Assembly: GCA_038276315.1 (NCBI GenBank)
Contig: JBBPZY010000151.1
Location: 16,890 to 80,889, forward strand
Reading direction: 5' to 3'
Source: GCA-003244245 sp038276315
GTDB lineage: Bacteria; Actinomycetota; Actinomycetes; Mycobacteriales; Pseudonocardiaceae
Length of the DNA stretch: 64,000 nucleotides
Shown in pieces: positions 9,214 through 17,567 of this stretch. The position numbers were made by a program, and so were the translations under genes. Below the pieces are notes generated by a model. That model searched no databases, was not told where the DNA came from, and saw only the letters and a list, made by a program, of their open reading frames with translations. Every line of letters starts with the position of its first letter. The first letter of the stretch is position 1.

Positions 9214-10317
9214 ATGAGCGCCGCGCCACTGTTCACCCGGCTGCCGCACCCGGCCCCGACGACGCCGCAACAGCGGGCGGGGATACTCGCCGCGCCCGGC
9301 TTCGGCCGCTACTTCACCGACCATATGGTCGACATCTGCTGGACCGCCGGGCGTGGTTGGCATGACCTGCAGATCGGCCCCTACCAGCACCTTGTGATGG
9401 ATCCGGCCAGCATGGTGCTGCACTACGGGCAGGCAGTTTTCGAGGGGCTCAAGGCCTATCGGCAGCCAGATGACACCGTGGCATGCTTCCGGCCGTTGGC
9501 CAATGCCGCCCGGCTCCGCGCCTCGGCCTGCAGGATGGCGATGCCAGAGCTGCCTGACGAACTGTTCTTCGGTTCACTGCGGGAACTGGTGCGCGCCGAC
9601 ATCGGCTGGGTGCCGGCTGCTGGCGGTGAGGACTCCTTGTACTTGCGGCCGATGCTGTTCGCCACCGAGGTGAGTCTCGGGGTTCGCCCCGCGACGTCCT
9701 ACCGGTACCTGCTGATCGCTTCCCCGGCCGGACCGTACTTCCGTGGTGGACTCAAGCCGGTGAGCGTGTGGCTGTGCAGCGAGTACGTCCGCGCCGCGCC
9801 CGGCGGTACTGGCGCCGCCAAGTTCGCCGGGAACTACGCCGCCTCGCTGCTGGCCCAGCAGCAAGCCGCTGACAAGGGCTGCGACCAGGTCGTATGGCTG
9901 GACGCGGTGGAGCGGCGCTGGGTGGAGGAAATGGGCGGGATGAACCTCTACTTCGTCTTCGGAGAGGGCGGCAAAGCCCGGCTGGTGACCCCTGAGCTCA
10001 CCGGCGCGTTGCTGCCTGGGATCACCCGCGATTCCCTGCTCACCCTGGCCCGGGACCACGGGCTATCCGCCGAGGAGCGACGGATCTCCACCGAGGAGTG
10101 GGAGAAGGGCGTCCAGGCCGGGGACATCTCGGAGGTCTTCGCCTGCGGTACTGCCGCGGTGATCACGCCGGTCGGGCGCGTCGCGCACTCCGGTGGCGAG
10201 TTCACCATCGGCAGCGGCGCACCCGGCCCCATCACCACTGCGCTGCGTGCCTCTCTCACCGCGATCCAACGCGGCGCCGCCGCCGACGTGCACAACTGGA
10301 TGGTTTCCGTCACCTGA
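9214..10317 (+). CDS. ilvE: Branched-chain amino acid aminotransferase
   Basis: PLP fold-type IV transaminase for the last step of Val, Leu and Ile synthesis. The Schiff-base lysine lies in GGTGAAKFAGNYA, and the family motif EEMGGMNLYFVF follows. The C-terminus has EVFACGTAAVITPVG. I placed the start at the ATG at 9214 (367 aa, beginning MSAAPLF); an in-frame GTG at 9205 would add three residues. Neither start has a strong ribosome site, so leaderless translation is possible. It is convergent with cobS across a long hairpin (10332-10387). Confidence 0.96.
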   Translation: MSAAPLFTRLPHPAPTTPQQRAGILAAPGFGRYFTDHMVDICWTAGRGWHDLQIGPYQHLVMDPASMVLHYGQAVFEGLKAYRQPDDTVACFRPLANAARLRASACRMAMPELPDELFFGSLRELVRADIGWVPAAGGEDSLYLRPMLFATEVSLGVRPATSYRYLLIASPAGPYFRGGLKPVSVWLCSEYVRAAPGGTGAAKFAGNYAASLLAQQQAADKGCDQVVWLDAVERRWVEEMGGMNLYFVFGEGGKARLVTPELTGALLPGITRDSLLTLARDHGLSAEERRISTEEWEKGVQAGDISEVFACGTAAVITPVGRVAHSGGEFTIGSGAPGPITTALRASLTAIQRGAAADVHNWMVSVT

Positions 10318-10331
10318 CGCCGCATCACGCA

Positions 10332-10387
10332 TTCAGCGGGCTCAGCGAGGTTATTAGGCACTCGTTTGCCCCGCTGAGCCCGCTGAA
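10332..10387. repeat. Long inverted repeat between ilvE and cobS
   Basis: A perfect 16-bp inverted repeat, TTCAGCGGGCTCAGCG (10332-10347) with its complement at 10372-10387, encloses a 24-nt loop. It lies between the convergent ilvE and cobS genes and could end transcription from either side, though no T-run follows on either strand. The same arm with one change recurs at 59350-59413, so it is also a dispersed repeat. Confidence 0.7.
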
Positions 10388-10393
10388 GAGCGG

Positions 10394-11143
10394 TCAACCC
10401 ACCGCGCAGATGGCGAGGATCACGGTGGTGGTCAGCTCAGCGGCAGCGCCTAGCACGTCACCGGTGACGCCGCCGAATCTGCGGCGGGTGTGTGCTGAGG
10501 TCGCTGCGACCACCAGGGCGGCGACGGCCACCGCTAGCGCTCCCTGCCAGGGGCGTCCCGGCACCGCTACCAGGCCGGTGACCAGCAGGCTTGCCAACCA
10601 GGCCGCTGAGACGGCGGGTGGCTGACTGTCTGCCACCCACACTCCCAACCCGGTGGGACGGGCCGGTGGCACCCCGATCCGGGCGCACCAGCCGAAGGCG
10701 GCTCGTCCGGCGACTAGCGCCAGCATCACCGGGATTGGCCGGCTGGTCTGGGCCAGTACCCCCAGTGCTGCTGCCTGCGTCGTCAGCACCAGTACCAGCG
10801 CTATCACTCCGAACGGTCCGGTCGCCCCATCCCGCATCACTTCCAGAGCCCGCTGCGGCCCGCCATAGCAGCCCAACCCGTCAGCGGTGTCAGCCAGCCC
10901 ATCCAGATGCATCGCCCGAGTCAGCCCGGCTAGCGCCGTCACCACGACCAACCCGGCCAGCAGCGACGGAGTGCGCACCGCATGCAGAGCGGTCAGCAGC
11001 CCCACGGCTAGCACGCCCAACGCGGCACCCACCACGGGTGCCCAGTACAGCGCCTGGCGCGCGACTGCCCGGTCCACCTCGACGGATGTACCGGTCGGCA
11101 AGATCGTCAACCAGGACACGGCAAGTCGCAATCCACCGCTCAC
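10394..11143 (-). CDS. cobS: Adenosylcobinamide-GDP ribazoletransferase (cobalamin synthase)
   Basis: Integral membrane enzyme that joins adenosylcobinamide-GDP with alpha-ribazole at the end of B12 assembly. The protein is strongly hydrophobic, with about six membrane segments and the family motifs LPTG near the N-terminus and TRAMHLDGLADTADGLG in the middle. The start is the GTG at 11141-11143, which overlaps the cobT stop as GTGA, giving 249 aa, the usual family length. The open frame reaches 11365, but that upstream part lies inside cobT and is not coding. The gene order cobU, cobT, cobS groups the nucleotide-loop steps. Confidence 0.94.
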   Translation of the reverse strand: MSGGLRLAVSWLTILPTGTSVEVDRAVARQALYWAPVVGAALGVLAVGLLTALHAVRTPSLLAGLVVVTALAGLTRAMHLDGLADTADGLGCYGGPQRALEVMRDGATGPFGVIALVLVLTTQAAALGVLAQTSRPIPVMLALVAGRAAFGWCARIGVPPARPTGLGVWVADSQPPAVSAAWLASLLVTGLVAVPGRPWQGALAVAVAALVVAATSAHTRRRFGGVTGDVLGAAAELTTTVILAICAVG

Positions 11144-12213
11144 CCCGTGGGCAACGGCGCACCTGCAGGCCCGGAGACGCCGGCGTCGGCGAACGTGGCC
11201 ATCTCGGCGAGTATCCGCACCGCCATCTGCACCAGTGGCAACGCGACCACCGCCCCTGAACCCTCGCCCAATCGCATACCCAGATCGAGGACGGGTGTCA
11301 ACTCCAGATGCTTGAGCGCCAAGGTGTGCGCGGGTTCCACCGACCGGTGCCCGGCCACCCACCACTGCCGCGCTCCCGGCGCGAGTTCCTCGGCGAGCAT
11401 TGCGGCCGCCCCGACGACCACGCCGTCGAGAATCACCGGCGTCCGCCGGACCGCTGCCTGAGCCAGGAACCCGGCCATTGCCGCGATATCGGCACCGCCG
11501 GCGGTGCGCACCAGCGCGACCGGATCATTGACGACCGGGCGGGCCCGGCGTAATGCGTCGCGGATCGCCGCCGCCTTGCGCATCCAGCCGGCGTCGTCGA
11601 CTCCGGTACCGCGGCCCACGACCGCCACCGGTTCGGTCCCGGTAAGTGCCGCGACAAGTACCGCGGCGGAGGTGGTGTTGCCGATCCCCATGTCACCCGC
11701 GACCAGCAGGTCGGCACCGCGGTCGACCTCCTCGTCGGCAATCGTGACGCCGGCGTCCAATGCCTGGGTCACTTCGGCGTCGGTGAGCGCATCCTGCAGG
11801 TGGATCGCGCCGCTGCCCCGGCGAACCTTGTGCCTGGTGACCAGCGGCGGTGCGCTCATACTGGCCAGGTCACACTCCACCGCCACATCGACCACCCGCA
11901 CCGACGCCCCGGCCACCGCGGCGAGCACGTTCACCGCCGCCCCACCACTGAGAAAGTTGCCCACCATCTGCTGGGTGACCTCGCTGGGGTAGGCGGAGAC
12001 TCCGTACTCGGCGACGCCGTGATCTCCGGCGAACACGACGACCTGCGGGCGGACGAACGGGTGCGGTGGGCAGGCCCCCTGACAGGCGGTTGCCCACACC
12101 CCCAACTCCTCCAGACGGCCCAACGAGCCCGGCGGCTTGGTGAGCTGCTCATGGCGGGCCACCGCTTCGCGGTGGGCCTGTTGGTCGGGTGGCGTGATCC
12201 TAGGGAACTGCAC
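11140..12213 (-). CDS. cobT: Nicotinate-nucleotide--dimethylbenzimidazole phosphoribosyltransferase
   Basis: Makes alpha-ribazole phosphate from nicotinate mononucleotide and the lower-ligand base. Family motifs visible are KPPGSLGRLE, VVFAGDHGV, GDMGIGNTTSAA and the C-terminal MRLGEGSGAV, which contains the catalytic glutamate. The length of 357 aa is standard. Its stop overlaps the cobS start by four bases, so the two are translationally coupled. It is downstream of cobU on the same strand across 100 bp holding a 17-bp tandem repeat. Confidence 0.95.
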   Translation of the reverse strand: MQFPRITPPDQQAHREAVARHEQLTKPPGSLGRLEELGVWATACQGACPPHPFVRPQVVVFAGDHGVAEYGVSAYPSEVTQQMVGNFLSGGAAVNVLAAVAGASVRVVDVAVECDLASMSAPPLVTRHKVRRGSGAIHLQDALTDAEVTQALDAGVTIADEEVDRGADLLVAGDMGIGNTTSAAVLVAALTGTEPVAVVGRGTGVDDAGWMRKAAAIRDALRRARPVVNDPVALVRTAGGADIAAMAGFLAQAAVRRTPVILDGVVVGAAAMLAEELAPGARQWWVAGHRSVEPAHTLALKHLELTPVLDLGMRLGEGSGAVVALPLVQMAVRILAEMATFADAGVSGPAGAPLPTG

Positions 12214-12295
12214 TCGGTTCTCCTGGGTGTTCGGGGTCCGTCGCCTGGCCCATCATTCCCCATCCATAGGAGTTTGGCGGTGCCGGGCGATACCC

Positions 12296-12329
12296 GTCAG
12301 CGCAGCTTGACGGTCAGCGCAGCTTGACG
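12296..12329. repeat. 17-bp tandem duplication at the 3' end of cobU
   Basis: Two exact adjacent copies of GTCAGCGCAGCTTGACG (12296-12312 and 12313-12329). The second copy contains the cobU stop codon and last residues; the first lies just beyond the stop. It looks like a recent local duplication and does not alter the protein. Confidence 0.85.
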
Positions 12330-12838
12330 GTTAGCCCAGCCACCATGAGCAAGACCTCGTCACACACCGTGGCGAGCTGGGCATTCAGCACGCCCAGCTC
12401 GTCGCGGAACAGCCGCCCGGCGCGGGTCGGCGGTATGATGCCAAGCCCGACCTCCGCGCTGACCAGAACCAGCCGTACCGGGCAGCCCGCCACCGCCGAC
12501 ACCAGCTCGGCGCACCGTGCGCGGCAGGCTCGGAGCGGTCGCGCGCCACCCTTCCAGGCGCCTGTGTCGTCCAGCTCGCCGGTCAGCCAGGTGGCGATGT
12601 CGTCGACCAACACCGGGACCCCGCCGGCGGCGCGTAGGACGGCGGGAAGGTCGGCCGGCTCAACGGTGTGCCAGCCCGGCGGCCTGCGGGCCACGTGCGC
12701 GGAGATCCGCGCTTCCCAGTCATCGTCGTCAGGCTGCTGCCGGGCGGTTGCCAGGTAGTCCACGTGCGCGTCGCACAGTAATTCCTCGGCGTAGGCAGAC
12801 TTGCCTGAGCGCGCACCACCGAGCACCAGCGTCCGCAC
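12314..12838 (-). CDS. cobU: Adenosylcobinamide kinase / GTP:adenosylcobinamide-phosphate guanylyltransferase
   Basis: Bifunctional enzyme that phosphorylates adenosylcobinamide and then transfers GMP, making the substrate for CobS. The P-loop GGARSGKS sits at the very N-terminus. Further motifs are YLATARQ, the VLVDDIATWLTG block and VSAEVGLGIIP. The GTG at 12836-12838 gives 174 aa, the family length, with the P-loop starting at residue 6. An upstream in-frame ATG at 12955 would overlap the divergent gene and add about 40 residues without family character. A 9-bp inverted repeat lies immediately upstream of the start. Confidence 0.94.
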   Translation of the reverse strand: MRTLVLGGARSGKSAYAEELLCDAHVDYLATARQQPDDDDWEARISAHVARRPPGWHTVEPADLPAVLRAAGGVPVLVDDIATWLTGELDDTGAWKGGARPLRACRARCAELVSAVAGCPVRLVLVSAEVGLGIIPPTRAGRLFRDELGVLNAQLATVCDEVLLMVAGLTVKLR

Positions 12839-12839
12839 C

Positions 12840-12861
12840 CGCCTGACGCTACCGTCAGGCG
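12840..12861. promoter_or_regulatory. Perfect inverted repeat at the cobU start
   Basis: CGCCTGACG (12840-12848), a 4-nt loop and its perfect complement (12853-12861) end two bases before the cobU start codon. In RNA it would form a hairpin over the ribosome-loading region; as DNA it could be an operator in the divergent cobU/12897 interval. No cobalamin-riboswitch core is visible. The function is inferred only from position. Confidence 0.45.
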
Positions 12862-12896
12862 CCGCGAGATCAATGGCGGCAGACGGGAGTATGTCG

Positions 12897-13091
12897 ATGG
12901 CCCTGCGGTGGCGGTACCAGGATGTGGACGGCGGGCAGGCATCCGGCCCGGACATCAGCTTCGGCGATCAGGCCGACGCCGAAGAGTGGCTCGGCCTCGA
13001 ATGGCAGGATCTGCTCGACAGTGGCGTTGCGGCGGTCACTCTGCTCGACGGGGAGTCTGTCGTTTACGGCCCGATGAGCTTGCGACCGTAG
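12897..13091 (+). CDS. Conserved small actinobacterial protein of unknown function
   Basis: A 64-aa acidic protein that begins MALRWRYQDVDG and ends VVYGPMSLRP, with a central motif ADAEEWLGLEWQDLL and VTLLDGE. Small proteins of this shape are found beside cobU in other actinobacteria; no function is known to me. The ATG at 12897 is preferred over 12891 because GGGAG lies eight bases upstream. There is no signal peptide, cysteine pair or membrane segment. It is divergent from cobU and convergent with the DUF3043 gene. Confidence 0.75.
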   Translation: MALRWRYQDVDGGQASGPDISFGDQADAEEWLGLEWQDLLDSGVAAVTLLDGESVVYGPMSLRP

Positions 13092-13134
13092 TCAGCGCAG
13101 CACGGCGGACCCGGGCGCCCGTGCGCGGAACCGG

Positions 13135-13776
13135 TTACGGGATCGGGTCGCCGCGATCGAGCCGAGGCTTGGGCACGCGCAGCCGGCGCAGCTGGGTCGC
13201 TCGGGTCATCGCGTAAAAGCCGAGGCTCGCCCCGGACTCCGACGTCTTGGGGAACCGTTCGCGGACGCGACGCGTGACTGTCCGGCCCAGCAGTACTCCC
13301 TCGACGATGATGGCAAGGAGCATCGCCATCGACACCAACGACACATACTGTTGCACTACCGGCGCGGGGACCAGGATCACCACGATCACCAGCAGGGCCA
13401 GCGGCATGAACGCACCAGCGAGATGGCGCCGAGAATCCACCAGATCCCGGACGTAAGCCTTGACTGGGCCGCGGTCGCGAGCCAGCAGATATTTCTCGTC
13501 CCCCGCCAACATGCGTTCCCGGCGGTCCGCCGCGGCGTTGCGGCGTTGTTCCTTGGATCCGCGCATCCGGCGTAACGCTTCGCGCTGAGTACGAGGTGGG
13601 GGAGGCGCCGGGCCACGCTTGCGGCCCTCGGCCTCCCGGCGGCTGGGGGTGGGCTTGCCCTTGCCGACGTTGCGGGCTCGCTGGCCTAGATCATCCGGGT
13701 CGGCCGCTGCCTCCACCGCTGGCTCCGGCTCAGGATCGGTGGCTCCAGAGCCGGTATTGCCGCGCAGGAACCTCAC
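13135..13776 (-). CDS. DUF3043 family membrane protein
   Basis: A 213-aa protein with a basic cytoplasmic N-terminal half (KPTPSRREAEGRKRG, then RMRGSKEQRRNAAADRRER) and two membrane segments around LAGAFMPLALLVIVVILV and YVSLVSMAMLLAIIVEG. This is the DUF3043 pattern; M. tuberculosis Rv2206 lies at the equivalent place near cobT. The GTG at 13774-13776 gives the family-like N-terminus VRFLRGN. The open frame reaches 13815, which would add 13 residues. Function unknown. Confidence 0.85.
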   Translation of the reverse strand: MRFLRGNTGSGATDPEPEPAVEAAADPDDLGQRARNVGKGKPTPSRREAEGRKRGPAPPPPRTQREALRRMRGSKEQRRNAAADRRERMLAGDEKYLLARDRGPVKAYVRDLVDSRRHLAGAFMPLALLVIVVILVPAPVVQQYVSLVSMAMLLAIIVEGVLLGRTVTRRVRERFPKTSESGASLGFYAMTRATQLRRLRVPKPRLDRGDPIP

Positions 13777-13940
13777 GGTGGCCAGCCTAGGCCAAGCACG
13801 GAGTAAGCCCTGCATCTGCTGGGGCGGACGATGAACGCGGACTGTGCCACCATGGGGATGGAATCACCCGTCGGTTGCGGACGTTCGCGTAGTGTAGAAA
13901 CACCTGTCCGTGCCGAACGCCGATATCCCCAGGGAGAGTC

Positions 13941-14303
13941 ATGACCGTCGAGAACACCGTCGGCACCGAGGTGTCTACTCATGGTGTCGAGCTCACCACC
14001 GCTGCTGCCGCCAAGGCGAAGGCGCTGCTCGACCAAGAGGGCCGCGCCGACATGCACCTACGCATCGCTGTGCAGCCGGGTGGTTGTGCCGGGCTTCGCT
14101 ACCAGCTTTTCTTCGATGAGCGCGCGCTGGACGGCGATGCCAAGCGGGACTTCAATGGTCTCGGCGTTGTTGTCGACCGGATGAGTGTGCCCTACCTGCA
14201 GGGTGCTGTGATCGATTTCGTGGACACGATCGAGAAGCAGGGCTTCACCATCGACAATCCCAACGCAGGTGGTTCCTGTGCCTGTGGGGACTCTTTCAAC
14301 TGA
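13941..14303 (+). CDS. HesB/IscA family iron-sulfur carrier protein
   Basis: A-type Fe-S scaffold/carrier of 120 aa that passes clusters to apo-proteins. The three cluster cysteines are visible: one in QPGGCAGLRYQ and two in the C-terminal GGSCACGDSF. It corresponds to M. tuberculosis Rv2204c, upstream of the cytochrome oxidase genes. Fe-S clients in this window include LipA and the Rieske protein QcrA. The ATG at 13941 follows GGGAGAG. It converges on the asnB pseudogene, with a hairpin (14319-14345) between them. Confidence 0.93.
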   Translation: MTVENTVGTEVSTHGVELTTAAAAKAKALLDQEGRADMHLRIAVQPGGCAGLRYQLFFDERALDGDAKRDFNGLGVVVDRMSVPYLQGAVIDFVDTIEKQGFTIDNPNAGGSCACGDSFN

Positions 14304-14318
14304 CTCGGCGGTCGGGCT

Positions 14319-14345
14319 CCCGTGCACGCGTTATACGTGCACGGG
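14319..14345. terminator. Palindromic hairpin between the IscA-type gene and the asnB pseudogene
   Basis: CCCGTGCACG (14319-14328) and its perfect complement (14336-14345) enclose a 7-nt loop, CGTTATA. It spans the stop codon of the decayed asnB frame. A factor-independent end for both convergent genes is plausible, although no T-run follows. Confidence 0.55.
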
Positions 14346-15650
14346 ATAGCGCGGCTCGGGCACGACAGGAGTGATCCGCTGCTCGATGAAGATGCCGTGC
14401 CAGAGCATGAAGATCAGCACAGCCCAAATCCGCCTGCTGTGATCTCGCGGACCTGCGGTGCTCGTCGAGCATCCGGTGCACCGCCGCTAGGTCGAGGAAT
14501 TCTGCGGTGCCCGAGTCGTCGACGATGCCGCGGCCCAGTCGTGCAATTCGTTGCATAGCCAGTGCCGATCGGCACCGGAAAACCCAGTTTGCGCCGGTTC
14601 AGCACGTGCGCAGGCACGATATCGCGCAGTGCCCGGCGCAATGCGTACTCGGGTCGTAAACCGCGGAGCACCCCGCGCAGCTGATCGTCGCGGAAGATCC
14701 GTGCGTTGCCGTAGTAGCGCTGTTCCAACGTCAACGCGCCCCGACGCAGCAGGTCCTTGCCCCGCACGCCCCGGGATCTGCGCGGAGATCCGGCCCAAGG
14801 TGCGGCGCAGCCCGCCAGGTACCCGTTCGAACGCGGCCAGCGACAGCGGTTCCCGGTAAATGGTGTAGCCGCTGAACAGCTCGTCGGCGCCCTCCCCTGA
14901 TAGCACGACCTTGACCTGTTCCCTCGCCTCCCAGGCGATGAACCACAGTGGCACCAGCGCGGGGTCGGCCACTGGATCATCGAGATACCACACGATTAGC
15001 GGCAAGGCCTGGGCCAGCTCAGTGGCCGAGACGGTCCGAATAACGTGCCGCACTCCGAGAGCGGCCGCCGACTCCGCGGCCACGTCCACCTCCGAGTAGC
15101 CGTCCCGCTCGAAGCCGGCGGTGAAGTGATCAGATCTGGGTTATGTTCGCGGGCCAGCGCGGCGATCGCGGTGGAGTCGATCCCGCCGGAGAGAAATGCG
15201 CCGACGGTAACGTCAGCCCGCATGTGTTTGGCGACCGAATCCCGCATCGCCGCGGTGATGTCGTCGTGCAGCACTCGCACGTCGGCTTCCGACTGGATGA
15301 GACGGGCCGAAAATTGGGATGAAAGTAGCGCTCATTGATCGACTCGCCACCGAGGGATACGGTGAACGGTCCCTGAATCGATCCGCGTGATGCCGCTGTG
15401 CAGCGTTGCCGGCTCGGGCACGGTTCGGGCACGTACTGGAGGGTCAGATAGTGCTGTAGTGCTCGATGGTCTAGTTCTGTTGATACTCCCAGCGATGGCG
15501 CCAGCTCAAGCAGGCTTTTCTTCTCGCTCGCGAACGCCATCCCGTCTCGTCTGGTCCGCGGTGCCGCTGGCAGCGCAGTGCCGCGGTCACGTCCGCCACC
15601 CGCTGCGCTGCGTCCCGCTGCGCGGTCAATAGTCCCAGCAACCCGCACAC
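14331..15650 (-). pseudogene. asnB: Decayed glutamine-dependent asparagine synthetase-like gene (asnB/ltsA)
   Basis: The remains of a class II glutamine amidotransferase/synthetase. The N-terminus reads GTG-TGC (Met-Cys2, MCGLLGLLTAQRD, then RHRGPDETGW). It then jumps to EKKSLLELAPSLGV, so most of the glutaminase domain is gone. The synthetase part is readable in pieces: AFLSGGIDSTAIAALA, WYLDDPVADPALVPLW, VKVVLSGEGADELFSGY, RYYGNARIF. A second large gap joins LRGLRPE to YALRRALRDIVPAHVL. The end, RIWAVLIFMLWHGIF, is in yet another frame, stopping at 14331. At least three frame changes and two deletions leave about 440 codons against about 640-650 in mycobacterial AsnB. In corynebacteria and mycobacteria this enzyme (LtsA/AsnB) amidates meso-DAP in peptidoglycan. 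Confidence 0.92.
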
Positions 15651-15834
15651 GAGCTCACCTCTCCTTCGCGGCCGAACCTGGCAGGGGACCGCCAGCTAGA
15701 GACCCCATGGCGGCCCAGTATGACGCCCGAGTCGCCGGGCCACTCGCCACCCGGGCGAGCTTTGGCGATAGTCCTGGTTTAGGCTCCAGCCAGTGGGCTG
15801 CCTGGCCGCATCGGCCGACGAGGAGGAACGACGC

Positions 15835-16806
15835 GTGATCGGTGTGGTCCGTCCCCGAGCGGTTCGGCTGCTGAAGGTTGCCGGGCTTGCCGGAATGATC
15901 GCCTTCTCCGCCACCGGGTGCTGGGACGGTGTATACCACGTGTTCGCCTTCGGCTGGCCGGAGGGAATCACTCCGCAGGCCGAGCGGATGCGCGACCTGT
16001 GGATCTGGGCGACCGTGGCCGCGCTGGTGATCGGCGGAATCGTCGCAGGGTTGATCGCGTGGACGGTTATCTTCCACCGCAAGAGATCCGACGATATGCC
16101 CCGGCAGACCCAGTACAACCTCCCTCTGGAGATCATTTATACAGTCATCCCATTCGTGATCATTTCAGTGCTTTTTTACTACACGGTGACAGCGCAGGAT
16201 TTCGTCCTCGCCAAAGTCAGTAACCCCGATCTACGAGTGAGAGTGGTCGGTTTCCAATGGAACTGGGAATTCCAGTATCTCCAGGACCAGCCCGGTAAGG
16301 GCGGCAAGTATCAGGTCAGGAGGACGGCGGACGGCGAACCGCTTTCCACCGTCGGCTCATCGAGTACCATCCCGCTGCTGGTAGTGCCGACCAATCGGGT
16401 TGTGGAATACCGGCTCGAGTCTACAGACGTGTTGCACTCGTTCTACATCCCAGATTTTCTCTTCAAGCGTGACGTGTTTCCGTACCCGGAGAAAAACGAT
16501 ACCGACAACGTGTTCCAGACAACGGTGCAGCGCCAAGGAGCTTTTGTGGGCCGCTGCGCCGAGCTGTGTGGCACCTACCACTCGATGATGAACTTCGAGC
16601 TTCGGGCATTGCCACCGAACCTTTTCGACCGTTATCTGGCCTTGCGGGCTCAGACCAACCCGCGGACCCACCGGTCCTACACCGCTGGTGAGGCGCTGGC
16701 GCAGCTGAACTGCGGGGCGCTTTGCGCCCCCGAGGCAGTGACCACCTCCCCGTTCGACACTGACCGTGGCGTCCGCGCGGTTCAGCAGGCACGGGAGGGC
16801 CACTGA
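15835..16806 (+). CDS. ctaC: Cytochrome c oxidase subunit II (CuA subunit, lipoprotein)
   Basis: Accepts electrons from the bc1 complex and passes them to subunit I of the aa3 oxidase. A lipobox SATGC places the lipidated cysteine at C29. Two membrane segments follow (IWATVAALVIGGIVAG and IIYTVIPFVIISVLFYY). The CuA motif CAELCGTYHSMM is at 241-252, giving C241, C245, H249 and M252, with a further His in DVLHSFYIPDF. The GTG at 15835 has AGGAGG eight bases upstream; an earlier in-frame start at 15793 lacks this. The protein is 323 aa. Subunit I (ctaD) is not in the window. Confidence 0.96.
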   Translation: MIGVVRPRAVRLLKVAGLAGMIAFSATGCWDGVYHVFAFGWPEGITPQAERMRDLWIWATVAALVIGGIVAGLIAWTVIFHRKRSDDMPRQTQYNLPLEIIYTVIPFVIISVLFYYTVTAQDFVLAKVSNPDLRVRVVGFQWNWEFQYLQDQPGKGGKYQVRRTADGEPLSTVGSSSTIPLLVVPTNRVVEYRLESTDVLHSFYIPDFLFKRDVFPYPEKNDTDNVFQTTVQRQGAFVGRCAELCGTYHSMMNFELRALPPNLFDRYLALRAQTNPRTHRSYTAGEALAQLNCGALCAPEAVTTSPFDTDRGVRAVQQAREGH

Positions 16807-16849
16807 CCTTCAGCATCGAACGGGTCCCGTCTGAGAGTGAGGCAGCATC

Positions 16850-17251
16850 ATGAGGATCGAGGCGCGGATCTTCGAGATCATCACAGGGTTCTTCTTCGTG
16901 TCCGCGGTGATGTACGGCATCTTCTCACATGGGGAGCCGGTGGGGTCAGTAGCGATAGCACTGACCGGCGGATTGACGCTCATCGTCGGCACCTATTTCC
17001 GATTCGTCTCCCGACGAGTTCGGATGCGCCCCGAGGACAACCTTGAGGCCGAGGTTTCGGACGGTGCTGGTGAGCTCGGGTTCTTCTCACCCGGTAGCTA
17101 CTGGCCGATCGGGATGGCCGGGTCGGCCAGCGTGATCGGGCTCGCACTGGCTTTCGACCTGTGGTGGATGGTGGCTATCGGCATCGCACTGATCCTCGGC
17201 ACCGTCGGTGGCCTGGTCTTCGAGTACCACGTCAGCCCCAGATCAGAGTAA
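16850..17251 (+). CDS. ctaF: Cytochrome c oxidase subunit IV, actinobacterial type
   Basis: A 133-aa four-helix membrane subunit found in actinobacterial aa3 oxidases and bc1-aa3 supercomplexes. Hydrophobic segments lie at about 7-25, 31-49, 86-104 and 107-126. The family hallmarks RIEARIFE at the N-terminus and EDNLEAEVSDGAGELGFFSP in the middle are present. It lies 43 bp after ctaC and is surely co-transcribed. The homologue in mycobacteria is Rv2199c. Confidence 0.94.
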   Translation: MRIEARIFEIITGFFFVSAVMYGIFSHGEPVGSVAIALTGGLTLIVGTYFRFVSRRVRMRPEDNLEAEVSDGAGELGFFSPGSYWPIGMAGSASVIGLALAFDLWWMVAIGIALILGTVGGLVFEYHVSPRSE

Positions 17252-17567
17252 GCGGTCGGGTCGGTCAGCGTTCACGGTGCCATGGCCTCGACGACGAGGA
17301 GAAGGTCCGCCGGACGCCGGGCTGTAGACGGCGCCGCGCCTGTTGATGTGTTCGAAGCCGATCATCAGGTCCCAGCCGCCCGCGGCGACACGCCACAGCA
17401 CCCTGGCCCGAGGTCGAACGAGATAGGATTTACGGCTGCCTCGCACCCGCTGCGTCCATGCGTCCCGATGGTCTTGGCGGCATCCCCTTGACGAATACCC
17501 AGCCGGTGGTGTGCCGGGAGCTGTGTTCACGGCACGGCACGAGGTGCCCTTTCCGGCGGCGCGACGG
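17252..17567. other. 316-bp interval between ctaF and qcrB without a confident gene
   Basis: The two flanking genes converge here. A minus-strand frame of 95 codons (17243-17530) is open, but its translation shows no recognisable motif, signal or composition typical of its neighbours. Mycobacteria carry extra genes (mmpS3, Rv2197c) in this position; I could not match them here. I see no strong hairpin. It may be the remnant of a lost gene. Confidence 0.4.

Noticed and set aside
11144..11365. A longer cobS start inside cobT
   Set aside because: The upstream segment is cobT in another frame; the GTGA overlap start gives the normal length.
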